From an uncultured Lachnospiraceae bacterium (GTDB lineage Bacteria; Bacillota; Clostridia; Lachnospirales; Lachnospiraceae): a stretch of DNA of 64,000 bases. Below are positions 8,849 to 17,017 of the stretch, piece after piece (position 1 is the stretch's first letter; the number at the start of each line of letters is the position of its first letter). The stretch covers positions 31,800 to 95,799 of the forward strand of contig CAJTJY010000014.1 of assembly GCA_910576975.1 (NCBI GenBank), given 5' to 3'. The notes beneath the pieces are model-generated. The model was not told the origin of the DNA, did not search any database, and saw only the letters and a program-made list of their open reading frames with translations. Both the position numbers and the translations under genes were made by a program.

Positions 8849-9307
8849 TCAGTCTCCTTTCACATTTGGCAATGGATGTTTCATTTCTGTTGGCGGTTCT
8901 CTGAATTGCTCCATATAATCATCAAAAATTTCCAAATTTATTAATATAGTATTTCCCTTAGCTGTTCCAATCTTATATACAGCACCCGCTGCTCTAGCCA
9001 TTTCAATAAATCTATGATGCCCTATGCTATATGTCATTGAAGCTTCCCCAATTCTTACAAACTTCTTTTCTACGATTTTGTTTGAACTAGGCACTCTTGC
9101 AAAATGTTTCATAAATTTCATCAACCTTTCCTTATGTACTAATATAATCTTTGCAAGCTGATATCTTGCTCCAGCAGCTAATGCTATATCCATTGCCTCA
9201 TCTCGTGTTACATCTAATAAAGCCATTACTTCATCAATACGAATAAATCTTGGTTTTACAGTTTCTTTTCTATAGGCACTAACTGAACCACTCAATGTAT
9301 TTATCAT
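8849..9307 (-). CDS. DUF6462-like protein with two tandem copies of the domain, copy 2
   Basis: 152 residues; AGGTGA ribosome site before the ATG at 9307. Two consecutive copies of the motif can be aligned: residues of about 20-72 (RFIRIDEVMALLDV..AGARYQLAKIILVHKERLMKF) and 82-145 (KKFVRIGEASMTYSI..AGAVYKIG..ILINLEIFDDYMEQF). The second half is closest to copy 3. This suggests an internal duplication or a fusion of two paralogues. It lies 9 bases downstream of copy 1 and 3 bases upstream of copy 3, so the three are one operon. Confidence 0.65.
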   Translation of the reverse strand: MINTLSGSVSAYRKETVKPRFIRIDEVMALLDVTRDEAMDIALAAGARYQLAKIILVHKERLMKFMKHFARVPSSNKIVEKKFVRIGEASMTYSIGHHRFIEMARAAGAVYKIGTAKGNTILINLEIFDDYMEQFREPPTEMKHPLPNVKGD

Positions 9308-9315
9308 AACATCAC

Positions 9316-9537
9316 CTACTTATAAAACTCAGAATCTGTAATATGAAAAGTTTCAAGATACTTATCCAATATTTCTGTATTAACAAGTACAAGCTGACCA
9401 ATCTTATAACAAGCCTTAGCATCCTTAGCCACTTCTTGAAATTTTGTCATTCCCATACTGTACATCTTTGCACCATCTGAATATCTTACAAACTTTTTTG
9501 CATCCTCATATCTATCTTTCTTCTTTGATTCATCCAT
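9316..9537 (-). CDS. DUF6462-like small protein, copy 1
   Basis: 73 residues; AAAGGAG lies 9 bases before the ATG at 9537. It has a single copy of the shared pattern (KKFVRYSDGAKMYSMG..YKIGQLVLVNTEILDKYLE) after a short charged leader. It is the first gene of the three-paralogue operon and thus the promoter-proximal gene of the accessory element at this end of the window. Confidence 0.65.
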   Translation of the reverse strand: MDESKKKDRYEDAKKFVRYSDGAKMYSMGMTKFQEVAKDAKACYKIGQLVLVNTEILDKYLETFHITDSEFYK

Positions 9538-9593
9538 TGCTGTGCTCCTTTCACTTTGACTTCATAACAAATGACGTATTTTCTCCATAACGC

Positions 9594-9639
9594 AAAAAAG
9601 AGGACATCTTCTAAATTTCTTTAGAAAATGTCCTCTTAG
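9594..9639 (-). terminator. Strong hairpin terminator between lysS and the accessory operon
   Basis: A long stem (AAGAGGACAT..TTCTAAA paired with TTTAGAA..ATGTCCTCTT), followed on the minus strand by six T. It can end lysS transcripts. It also lies downstream of a plausible promoter (9674-9701), so it could act as an attenuator in front of the DUF6462 operon. Confidence 0.75.
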
Positions 9640-9673
9640 CAGTTCATATTCGATTGAATCTTATTCTTTTCAG

Positions 9674-9701
9674 ATTGTATACTCTTTCATACTGATGTAA
9701 A
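9674..9701 (-). promoter_or_regulatory. Possible sigma-A promoter upstream of the hairpin
   Basis: On the minus strand a TTTACA -35 box (9696-9701) is 16 bases from a TACAAT -10 box (9674-9679). The first transcribed feature would be the hairpin at 9594-9639, then the DUF6462 genes. A 10-bp inverted repeat, GACGTATTTT, flanks the whole region (9573-9582 and 9712-9721). Confidence 0.45.
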
Positions 9702-9776
9702 TGACTATGCCAAAATACGTCTTTTAATGCGTCCTTTGACGTACTCAAATGCCTCAATCCCGCATAAACACTAGGT

Positions 9777-11267
9777 TTATTTATCCAAGCTCTTCATTGT
9801 CGGGAACAGCAACACATCCCGAATCGCTGGTGAATTCGTCATCATCATTACCATCCGGTCAATCCCATAGCCAATTCCCCCAGTAGGCGGCATACCTATA
9901 TTCAGCGCATTCAGAAAATCTTCATCCGTATGGTTTGCTTCATCATCCCCTGCTGCTAATAAAGCTTCCTGCGCCTCGAAACGTTCCCTTTGGTCGATGG
10001 GATCGTTCAGCTCTGAGTATGCGTTTGCCATCTCCCAGCCATTCATGAAGAATTCAAAACGCTCCACATACTCTGGATCATCTGGCTTCTTCTTGGTCAG
10101 CGGAGAAATCTCAATAGGATGATCCATCACAAAGGTCGGCTGAATCAAATGATCCTCCACATATTCCTCAAAGAACAAATTTAATATGTCCCCTTTCTTA
10201 TGCCTGTCCTCATATTCGATATGATGTTCATCCGCCAGTTTCCTAGCCTCCTCCACAGTATGAACCTCATGAAAGTCCACATTTGCATACTTCTTGACGG
10301 CATCAACCATGGTAATGCGCTCAAATGGCTTAGACAAATCCATCTCGTGTTCTCCATACGTGAGGATTTCTGAGCCTGTAACCTCTTTTGCGACATAACG
10401 GTATAAATTCTCCGTCAGATCCATCATGCCATGATAATCCGTATAAGCCTGATACAGCTCCATCAAAGTAAATTCCGGGTTATGCCTGGTGTCAAGCCCC
10501 TCATTGCGGAATACCCTGCCGATCTCATACACACGCTCCATGCCGCCAACAATCAGCCGTTTCAAGTAAAGCTCCAACGAAATGCGAAGCTTCAAATCCT
10601 CATTCAGCGCATTAAAATGCGTCTCAAAAGGCCTTGCCGCAGCACCGCCTGCATTGCTTACCAGCATAGGGGTCTCCACTTCCATAAATCCCTGACCGTC
10701 CAGAAAACGCCGGATGCTGCTGAGCACCTTGGAACGTTTGATAAAGGTATCTTTGACCTCTGCATTCATAATCAAGTCCACATAGCGCTGACGGTATCTT
10801 GCGTCCGTATCCGTAAGGCCATGATATTTTTCCGGAAGAATTTGAAGACTCTTAGAAAGAAGCGTCACTTCCTGGGCATGAATCGAAATTTCACCTGTCT
10901 TAGTGGTAAACACTTCGCCTTTAATTCCTAAGATATCGCCTACATCATATTTTTTGAAATCCTTATAACTGTCTTCACCAATGTTGTCTCTTGCCACATA
11001 GGCCTGGATATTTCCTTGCAAATCCTGGATATTGCAAAAAGAGGCTTTCCCCATCACACGTTTAAACATCATTCTGCCCGCAATGCTGACAGTTTGTCCC
11101 TCCAGAGTATCATAATGATCCTTAATCTCCTGGCTGTGGTTTGTAACTTCATACTTTGTGATCTGAAAAGGATCCTTGCCATTGTCCTGCAGCTCTTTTA
11201 ATTTATCATGGCGAACCTTTAATAATTGATTCAAATCCTGTTCCGGTGACTGATTATTCTGTGCCAT
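9777..11267 (-). CDS. lysS: Lysyl-tRNA synthetase, class II
   Basis: 496 residues, the usual bacterial length. The ATG at 11267 has GGAGGA 7 bases upstream. An earlier ATG at 11282 overlaps that ribosome site. The enzyme charges tRNA-Lys with lysine using ATP in the cytoplasm. An N-terminal OB-fold anticodon-binding domain (about residues 50-150) precedes the catalytic core, which has motif 1 (GFMEVETPML), motif 2 (RVFRNEGLDTRHNPEFT) and motif 3 (GIGYGIDRMVM). It follows greA at 257 bases. Its 3' side borders the accessory element, so the end of lysS marks the core/accessory boundary. Confidence 0.97.
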   Translation of the reverse strand: MAQNNQSPEQDLNQLLKVRHDKLKELQDNGKDPFQITKYEVTNHSQEIKDHYDTLEGQTVSIAGRMMFKRVMGKASFCNIQDLQGNIQAYVARDNIGEDSYKDFKKYDVGDILGIKGEVFTTKTGEISIHAQEVTLLSKSLQILPEKYHGLTDTDARYRQRYVDLIMNAEVKDTFIKRSKVLSSIRRFLDGQGFMEVETPMLVSNAGGAAARPFETHFNALNEDLKLRISLELYLKRLIVGGMERVYEIGRVFRNEGLDTRHNPEFTLMELYQAYTDYHGMMDLTENLYRYVAKEVTGSEILTYGEHEMDLSKPFERITMVDAVKKYANVDFHEVHTVEEARKLADEHHIEYEDRHKKGDILNLFFEEYVEDHLIQPTFVMDHPIEISPLTKKKPDDPEYVERFEFFMNGWEMANAYSELNDPIDQRERFEAQEALLAAGDDEANHTDEDFLNALNIGMPPTGGIGYGIDRMVMMMTNSPAIRDVLLFPTMKSLDK

Positions 11268-11338
11268 CTGCATTTCCTCCATTTTGTATGCGCCTACTGC
11301 ATATATTAGTTCTCCATTGAGACAAAAATTATCACTAC

Positions 11339-11481
11339 GGTGGTTAAAATCGCAACATTTTACTTATCAAGATCTCCATCTGCTTCATTATCATCAACCA
11401 TTGTAGCGCTGGCTGCAACGCAATCTTCGGCCTTGCATATGAAAGTTTGTCATGCGCAATCTGCTGCGATTTTTAACCGCC
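11339..11481. repeat. Spaced inverted repeat between greA and lysS
   Basis: Arms of about 16 bp (GGTGGTTAAAATCGCA at 11339-11354 and TGCGATTTTTAACCGCC at 11465-11481) are separated by about 110 bases. They could pair in the leader of lysS. No tRNA-binding T-box signature was seen, so the role is open. Confidence 0.45.
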
Positions 11482-11524
11482 AAAGCAATATGAACTGCCC
11501 GCTTCCATTAGATTGTTAAGCTAG

Positions 11525-12004
11525 CTAATTCGATCGCTGAATTTCCAATACTTTATATTCGAGCATGCCTGCCTGTGTTTCTATCTTAACAAGATCTCCG
11601 ATTTTCGCACCAATGAGCGCTTTTCCAACGGGAGACTCATTTGAAATCTTTCCCTGAAGGCTGTTTGCCTCAGTAGAACCAACAATCTTATATTCCAATT
11701 CCTCGTCAAATTCACAATCGAGAATCTTTACCTTGCACCCCACATTGATTTTATCCAGATCCACCTCATCTTCTACCACAACTTCAGCATTTTTCAATAT
11801 CTTTTCAATTTCTTCAATCCTTGCTTCAATATCACGCTGCTCATCCTTAGCAGCATCATACTCCGCATTCTCAGAAAGGTCCCCCTGCTCTCTTGCCTCT
11901 TTAATTTTCTGGGCAACTTCTTTTCTCTTTACCACTTTAAGGTCATGCAGCTCCGTCTCCAATTTCTGCAAGCCTTCATACGTTAATAAGTTTTTCTTTT
12001 CCAT
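11525..12004 (-). CDS. greA: Transcription elongation factor GreA
   Basis: 159 residues, the normal GreA length, from the ATG at 12004 (the frame is open further upstream to 12061 but without a ribosome site). An N-terminal coiled coil with the acidic tip (REQGDLSENAEYDAAK) is followed by the C-terminal FKBP-like domain (SPVGKALIGAKIGDLV). GreA enters the RNA polymerase secondary channel and stimulates cleavage of backtracked RNA. It lies upstream of lysS in the same orientation, a common pairing in Firmicutes. Confidence 0.97.
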   Translation of the reverse strand: MEKKNLLTYEGLQKLETELHDLKVVKRKEVAQKIKEAREQGDLSENAEYDAAKDEQRDIEARIEEIEKILKNAEVVVEDEVDLDKINVGCKVKILDCEFDEELEYKIVGSTEANSLQGKISNESPVGKALIGAKIGDLVKIETQAGMLEYKVLEIQRSN

Positions 12005-12041
12005 AATACTACACCTTCCTAAAATCACAATATAAGGGAAT

Positions 12042-12662
12042 TCAAGATATTCCTTTAACAATCACAGTATTATAACCGATAGGTATGGAAATGTCAAGAT
12101 TTTGCAATGGCTCCAAACGCCTCCACTGCCGCTTAAACACTGGGATATACAAGGTCTCTGCCCGCATATAGCGCCTTGCAATGTCCCCCTGCTGCTCCAT
12201 GTCCAAAATAACATTGACATCCCCGGAAATTTCCTGCTCTTTCGGTTCCGTTTGAACAACCAGCCCCGTCTCCTCATACATTCTTTGAATATAATCAGAA
12301 AAATATGCAGGCCGGTCCGTGGCAATCCGCAGAAAATTCAAATCCTCGGAGATTTGCTCCAAAACCACAGCCACAGAATCCTCATCTAAAAGCGATTCCG
12401 GCGGCGAATCTGTGTCAATCATCAATGGACGAAATTCCTTGTAGGAGATCTGATACATCGGAAGCAACTGTTCCAAAATACTGCGCAGTTTTGGAAGAAA
12501 CGGGTTCCCCCGTACCTCCTCCTGCTGCTCTTCTACCTCCTGGGCAGAACGGCGAAACCGTTCAAATACCGTTTTGACAAGAAAATTTTTTAGTCGTATC
12601 TTCCAAGTTCCAAGCGGCCTGGCCAACTTTTCTGCGATTTCTGGTGTCTCGCTGTCTCTCAT
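12042..12662 (-). CDS. Conserved-looking hypothetical protein between dusB and greA
   Basis: 206 residues. The ATG at 12662 follows GGGAGG by 8 bases; the ATG at 12683 would contain that ribosome site inside its own coding region. Mostly helical and charged, with no membrane segment or signal peptide. The C-terminus (IPIGYNTVIVKGIS) is strand-rich. I recognise no domain. Tight placement between dusB and greA suggests co-transcription with the RNA/transcription genes, but a function cannot be named. Confidence 0.7.
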   Translation of the reverse strand: MRDSETPEIAEKLARPLGTWKIRLKNFLVKTVFERFRRSAQEVEEQQEEVRGNPFLPKLRSILEQLLPMYQISYKEFRPLMIDTDSPPESLLDEDSVAVVLEQISEDLNFLRIATDRPAYFSDYIQRMYEETGLVVQTEPKEQEISGDVNVILDMEQQGDIARRYMRAETLYIPVFKRQWRRLEPLQNLDISIPIGYNTVIVKGIS

Positions 12663-12780
12663 AACATGCGCCTCCCGCCTCATTCAGCGTAATGAAAAAT
12701 ATCTTCTCCATAAATATTATGAAATCATCCAGGCATACATGCATGATATCCGATCATCATAAATGTCCATTGGCCTGCAG

Positions 12781-13770
12781 CTATAATTCCTCTGCCTGTT
12801 GTGCCACTTGTAAAAACAGCTCTTCCAGTTGTTGATAAGATTCCACCTCGTTAATTTTTCCACGAAGCTTTGCCGAATTTTTGTAGCCTCCAGTGTACCA
12901 GGCCGCATGTTTGCGCATCTCCCGGATTCCCATCACTTCCCCCTTATATGCAATCTGATCTCTGGCATGGCGCAGAAGCATCTCTGTGACCTCCGAAAAT
13001 CCAGGCTTTTGCAAAACTTCCCCAGTGTCCAAAAAATGCAGGATCTGCTGGAAAATCCAGGGATTTCCCTGCGCCCCTCTTCCAATCATAAAACCATCGC
13101 AACCTGTTTGCATTTCCATAGCTCTTACATCTTCCCCTGTCAAAAGATCGCCATTTCCAATCACCGGGACGGATATCGCCTCCTTCACTTTACGGATAAT
13201 CTCCCAGTCTGCGCTGCCCGAATAATATTGTTCCCTAGTTCTTCCATGTACTGCCACTGCAGCCGCTCCCGCCTCCTCCGCAATTTTGGCGATCTCCACT
13301 GCATTGACATGGGCATCATCAAAACCTTTGCGAATCTTAATGGTCACTGGTTTATTGATAGCTTTCACTGTCTTGGAAATAATTTTGTATACTAATTCTG
13401 GCTGCTTCATCAAAGCAGATCCTTCTCCATTGTTTACTACCTTGGGCACAGGACAGCCCATATTCAGATCTAAAATATCAAAAGGACGTTCCTCAATACG
13501 TTTCGCCATCTCGCTGATGATGTCCGGATCTGCCCCAAAAAGCTGCAAGGAAACCGGACGTTCCTCTTCTTTCGTAGACAACAGCAATTCCGTGTTCTTA
13601 TTGTGATAATAAATGCCTTTGGCGCTGACCATCTCCATGCAGACAAGCCCCGCTCCTTGTTCCTTGCAGAGCACACGAAATGGCAGGTCACAAACCCCTG
13701 CCATCGGCGCCAAAACTAAATTATTTTCTAATACGACATTTCCTATTTTGAGTGTTTTTCTTTCTCCCAT
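12781..13770 (-). CDS. dusB: tRNA-dihydrouridine synthase
   Basis: 329 residues; AAAGGA precedes the ATG. A flavoenzyme that reduces specific uridines in the tRNA D-loop with NADPH. The TIM barrel starts with LAPMAGVCDLPFR (FMN binding), contains the catalytic cysteine in LNMGCPVPKV, and has the VHGRTREQYYSG and PVIGNGDL strands typical of DusB. The C-terminal helical domain is complete. It is 9 bases downstream of coaX. Confidence 0.95.
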   Translation of the reverse strand: MGERKTLKIGNVVLENNLVLAPMAGVCDLPFRVLCKEQGAGLVCMEMVSAKGIYYHNKNTELLLSTKEEERPVSLQLFGADPDIISEMAKRIEERPFDILDLNMGCPVPKVVNNGEGSALMKQPELVYKIISKTVKAINKPVTIKIRKGFDDAHVNAVEIAKIAEEAGAAAVAVHGRTREQYYSGSADWEIIRKVKEAISVPVIGNGDLLTGEDVRAMEMQTGCDGFMIGRGAQGNPWIFQQILHFLDTGEVLQKPGFSEVTEMLLRHARDQIAYKGEVMGIREMRKHAAWYTGGYKNSAKLRGKINEVESYQQLEELFLQVAQQAEEL

Positions 13771-13779
13771 ATAAATCCT

Positions 13780-14556
13780 TTATTTTTCCCGGTTCTGTTT
13801 ATTATAAATCAAACGCAGACCCTGAAGTGTCAAAGTCGGGTCATAAATGTCAATGGTATCTGTCTCACTGGCAATAATCGTGCCAAGCCCCCCAGTTGCC
13901 ACCACTTTAAGGTTTTTATAACCTGTCTCTTTTTTCGTCTGTTTGATAATATATTCCGTCTGCCCAATTTGCCCATAAACCAGTCCTGCCTGCATACTGC
14001 TGATGGTTTCCTTTGCCAGGATGCTGCCTGGCTTGCGAATTTCAATTTCAGGAAGCTTTGCGGCATCCTCCCACAGCGCCTTTGCGGACGTACGGATTCC
14101 AGGAGCAGTAACGCCGGACACAAACGCTCCCGTCTCATCCACCAGGTCATAAGTCGTCCCTGTGCCAAAATCAATCACAAATACTGGTCCTCCATAGAGT
14201 TCATATGCTGCTGCAGCATCCACGATGCGGTCTGCACCAATCTGTTTTGGGTTTTCCGTGGCAATACGGATTCCCGTCTTAATTCCAGATTCCACCACCA
14301 CCGGATGAATCCCAAAATACTTGATAAAAGCGCTTAACAGAGAGTGCATCACATTAGGCACCACCGATGCGATAATAACATCCTTAATCGTTTCATATGA
14401 TATCCCATTATGCGCCAATAAATCCCGAATACATATCCCATACTCATCGGAGGTCCGCTGCAGCTTTGTTGTTACACGAAAAGTTGCTCTCAGCTTGTCC
14501 CCGTCAAAAACACCAAACGTAAAATTTGTATTTCCTACGTCCACAACTAATAACAT
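13780..14556 (-). CDS. coaX: Type III pantothenate kinase
   Basis: 258 residues, the family size. Catalyses the first step of coenzyme A synthesis (pantothenate to 4'-phosphopantothenate). The ASKHA fold is visible: DVGNTNFTFGV at the N-terminus (ATP/Mg binding), GADRIVDAAAAYELYG, DFGTGTTYDLV and GGLGTIIA near the end. GAGG lies 8 bases before the ATG. Placed directly downstream of birA and the small DUF gene. Confidence 0.96.
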   Translation of the reverse strand: MLLVVDVGNTNFTFGVFDGDKLRATFRVTTKLQRTSDEYGICIRDLLAHNGISYETIKDVIIASVVPNVMHSLLSAFIKYFGIHPVVVESGIKTGIRIATENPKQIGADRIVDAAAAYELYGGPVFVIDFGTGTTYDLVDETGAFVSGVTAPGIRTSAKALWEDAAKLPEIEIRKPGSILAKETISSMQAGLVYGQIGQTEYIIKQTKKETGYKNLKVVATGGLGTIIASETDTIDIYDPTLTLQGLRLIYNKQNREK

Positions 14557-14559
14557 TTT

Positions 14560-14910
14560 CTAATCCTCCAAATCTTCTTCCTCCAGCGCTATCCCCAAGT
14601 AAAATACTTTGAAGTACAATTCCAGAGATTCCAGCAGTTCCTGTTTTGTCCGCTGAAGCTGTTTGATTTTCAGCACGCTTCCGATCTCATCGTACAAAAG
14701 ATCCCCCTCATCCGCTGCCGCCTGAAACCGGAGACTTCCCTGTTTGTCAAAAACCAAAGTCAGAGTGCCTCCAATGTCTTCCGTATACAGCACACACATA
14801 ATTTTGAGCTCATCTTTAATGCCCTGCGGAAGAGAGGCAAACTCTTCATTCAAATAATATTTTTGGGTGTAGGCGCTGGATCCGCATAATACGATTTCTT
14901 TCTTGCACAT
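14560..14910 (-). CDS. Small conserved protein between birA and coaX
   Basis: 116 residues from the ATG at 14910, which has AAGGAG 6 bases upstream (upstream in-frame ATGs lack one and overlap birA). Starts CKKEIVLCGSSAYTQKYYL and contains GIKDELKIMCVLYTEDIGG, giving an alpha/beta fold with a C-terminal helix ending in acidic residues. It resembles a small family seen beside birA/coaX in Lachnospiraceae (possibly DUF6145; my recollection, not verified). The function is unknown. Its stop is 3 bases before coaX. Confidence 0.75.
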   Translation of the reverse strand: MCKKEIVLCGSSAYTQKYYLNEEFASLPQGIKDELKIMCVLYTEDIGGTLTLVFDKQGSLRFQAAADEGDLLYDEIGSVLKIKQLQRTKQELLESLELYFKVFYLGIALEEEDLED

Positions 14911-14920
14911 TTCTTTCTCC

Positions 14921-15925
14921 TTACACATAACCATAAATCCCACGGACAGACACTTCCCCAGAAGAGACTTTTACCACCTCTCCTTCCTTGTCCACTAGGA
15001 GTTCTCCTCTTTCATTAATTCCAAGAGCGGTTCCTGCAAATTCCCCGAGGGGATCTAATACTCGTACCATGCGATCTTTGTTTACCAACATGGAATTATA
15101 TTCTTCCACCAAAGCTGATAAGTCCTCATTCTTTAGGTATCTTTCATAATACGTTTCAAAACATGACAATACTGCCCCCAAAAGCTGCGCTCTGGATATC
15201 TGTACCATATGATCCTTGGTAACCAGCTCCAAATCCAAAGAAGTCGCTGTCTTTGCGATCTCCTCTGGAAGCTCTTTATGATGGACATTGATTCCCGTTC
15301 CCACCACTATATGATTTACATAATCAATCTGAGCACTCATCTCCGTCAAAATCCCCACAATTTTTTTCCCATGGAGCACAACATCATTGGGCCACTTAAT
15401 CTGGGGCTGTAAACCTGTGGTCTGCTGAATTCCTTTGACCACCGCCATGGCTTTTACCAGTGTCAGCATGGGAGCGTTCGATGGATCAATCTCTGGCTTT
15501 AATAAGATCGTAAAAAACAACCCCATGCCTGGAGGAGAACTCCAGGAACGCCCTCTCCGCCCCCGCCCTGCGGTCTGCGTATCTGCCACCACTACCGTGC
15601 CATGCCAGTTGGCGTTATCTGTTTCTTCCGCAATCCGCTTTGCCTCGGCATTGGTGGAATCCAACTCTTTAAAATAACGTATGCTGCGTCCTAACCATTT
15701 TGTATCAAGCTGGCTTGCAATCTCGCTCTCACACAAAATATCTGGCGCAGACAGCAAATGGTACCCTTTGTTTTGAACTGCCTGTATCACGTAGCCTGCT
15801 TCTTTCAACTGATGAATTGTCTTCCATACAGCCGTCCTGGAGACTCCAAGCTGCTCACACAATTGCTGCCCAGACACAAATCCCTCTGGATTTTGCCGAA
15901 GCACTTGTAGTATCTTTGTCTTCAT
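14921..15925 (-). CDS. birA: Bifunctional biotin-protein ligase / biotin operon repressor
   Basis: 334 residues; AGGGAG before the ATG. Residues 1-60 form a winged helix-turn-helix (VSGQQLCEQLGVSRTAVWK) that lets the protein repress biotin genes. The ligase domain has the biotinoyl-AMP loop GRGRRGRSW and IKWPNDVVL, and a C-terminal SH3-like domain follows. It attaches biotin to carboxylase carrier domains and, with its HTH, senses biotinoyl-AMP. It is 9 bases downstream of argF. Confidence 0.96.
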   Translation of the reverse strand: MKTKILQVLRQNPEGFVSGQQLCEQLGVSRTAVWKTIHQLKEAGYVIQAVQNKGYHLLSAPDILCESEIASQLDTKWLGRSIRYFKELDSTNAEAKRIAEETDNANWHGTVVVADTQTAGRGRRGRSWSSPPGMGLFFTILLKPEIDPSNAPMLTLVKAMAVVKGIQQTTGLQPQIKWPNDVVLHGKKIVGILTEMSAQIDYVNHIVVGTGINVHHKELPEEIAKTATSLDLELVTKDHMVQISRAQLLGAVLSCFETYYERYLKNEDLSALVEEYNSMLVNKDRMVRVLDPLGEFAGTALGINERGELLVDKEGEVVKVSSGEVSVRGIYGYV

Positions 15926-15934
15926 TTCTGCTCC

Positions 15935-16921
15935 CTATCTTAATGTCGCATACATAATCGCCTTGATGCTGTGCATCCGGTTCTCCGCCTCGTCGAACAC
16001 TACCGACTGACTGCTTTCAAATACCTCATTCGTAACCTCTAGTTCCGCCAAGCCAAACTTCTCATACACTTGTTTTCCAACGCTTGTCTCCAGATCATGA
16101 AATGCAGGAAGGCAGTGCATAAATATTGCAGAATCCTTGGCATGATTCATGACCTCTTTATTTACCTGATAAGGCATCAGTTCCTGGATCCGCTCTGCCC
16201 AGACCTCGTCTGGCTCTCCCATGGATACCCATACATCTGTATAGATAACGTCAGCGTTTTTGGTTCCTTCTGCGACATCCTCTGTCAGAGTGACGGACGC
16301 CCCTGTTTTCTTTGCGATATCTTTACAATAATCCACTAACTCCTGTTCTGGAAAATATGATTTGCTCGTACAAGCCACAAAATCGATTCCCAGTTTCGCA
16401 CAGGTGACCATTAGAGAATTTGCCATATTATAACGGGCATCTCCCATATAAACAAATTTAATTCCCTGCAAATGTCCCAGCTTTTCTTTTATGGTCAGCA
16501 TGTCTGCAATCATTTGTGTTGGATGAAATTCATTCGTCAAGCCGTTCCACACTGGAACTCCTGCATATTTTGCAAGTTCTTCCACAAATTCCTGGCCATG
16601 CCCACGGTATTCGATACCGTCAAACATCCGTCCTAATACCCTTGCCGTGTCCCGAATGCTCTCCTTTTTGCCAATCTGCGACACAGAAGGATCCAGATAA
16701 GTCACATGCATGCCAAGGTCATGAGCCGCCACCTCAAAGGAGCAGCGGGTTCTTGTGCTTGTCTTTTCAAAAATCAGCACGATATTTTTCCCTTTAAGCT
16801 CATCATGGGCTATTCCCCTTTTTTTCTTTTCTTTTAATTCTGCCGAAAGATCAATAAGATATGTAATTTCCTCCGGTGTAAAATCTTTTAATTTCAAATA
16901 ATTCCTTCCTGTTAAATTCAT
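15935..16921 (-). CDS. argF: Ornithine carbamoyltransferase
   Basis: 328 residues from the ATG at 16921 (AAGGAG 9 bases upstream). Transfers carbamoyl from carbamoyl phosphate to ornithine, giving citrulline. Carbamoyl-phosphate site STRTRCSFE and ornithine loop FMHCLPAFHD are intact. No arcA or arcC is nearby, so an anabolic (arginine synthesis) role is more likely than a catabolic one, but sequence alone cannot decide between ArgF and ArcB. A terminator hairpin (16935-16984) lies just upstream of its ribosome site, so it probably starts a new transcription unit. Confidence 0.93.
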   Translation of the reverse strand: MNLTGRNYLKLKDFTPEEITYLIDLSAELKEKKKRGIAHDELKGKNIVLIFEKTSTRTRCSFEVAAHDLGMHVTYLDPSVSQIGKKESIRDTARVLGRMFDGIEYRGHGQEFVEELAKYAGVPVWNGLTNEFHPTQMIADMLTIKEKLGHLQGIKFVYMGDARYNMANSLMVTCAKLGIDFVACTSKSYFPEQELVDYCKDIAKKTGASVTLTEDVAEGTKNADVIYTDVWVSMGEPDEVWAERIQELMPYQVNKEVMNHAKDSAIFMHCLPAFHDLETSVGKQVYEKFGLAELEVTNEVFESSQSVVFDEAENRMHSIKAIMYATLR

Positions 16922-16934
16922 CTTCTCTCTCCTT

Positions 16935-16984
16935 CTAAAAATATGAGAACGGACTGTCATAGAACCGGACAGCCCGCTTTCTCT
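16935..16984 (-). terminator. Terminator after the SPFH gene
   Basis: Arms 16945-16958 and 16968-16983 (GAGAACGGACTGTC with GACAGCCCG..TTCTC) make a strong stem followed by ATATTTTT on the minus strand. It lies between the stop at 17018 and the argF ribosome site, so it also sits in the argF leader. Confidence 0.75.
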
Positions 16985-17017
16985 CATTTATGTGTAAAAT
17001 TGCTTGATACATCGAAC

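Noticed and set aside
12042..12662. A named domain for the dusB-greA hypothetical protein
   Set aside because: I saw no motif that supports one, so no function is given.
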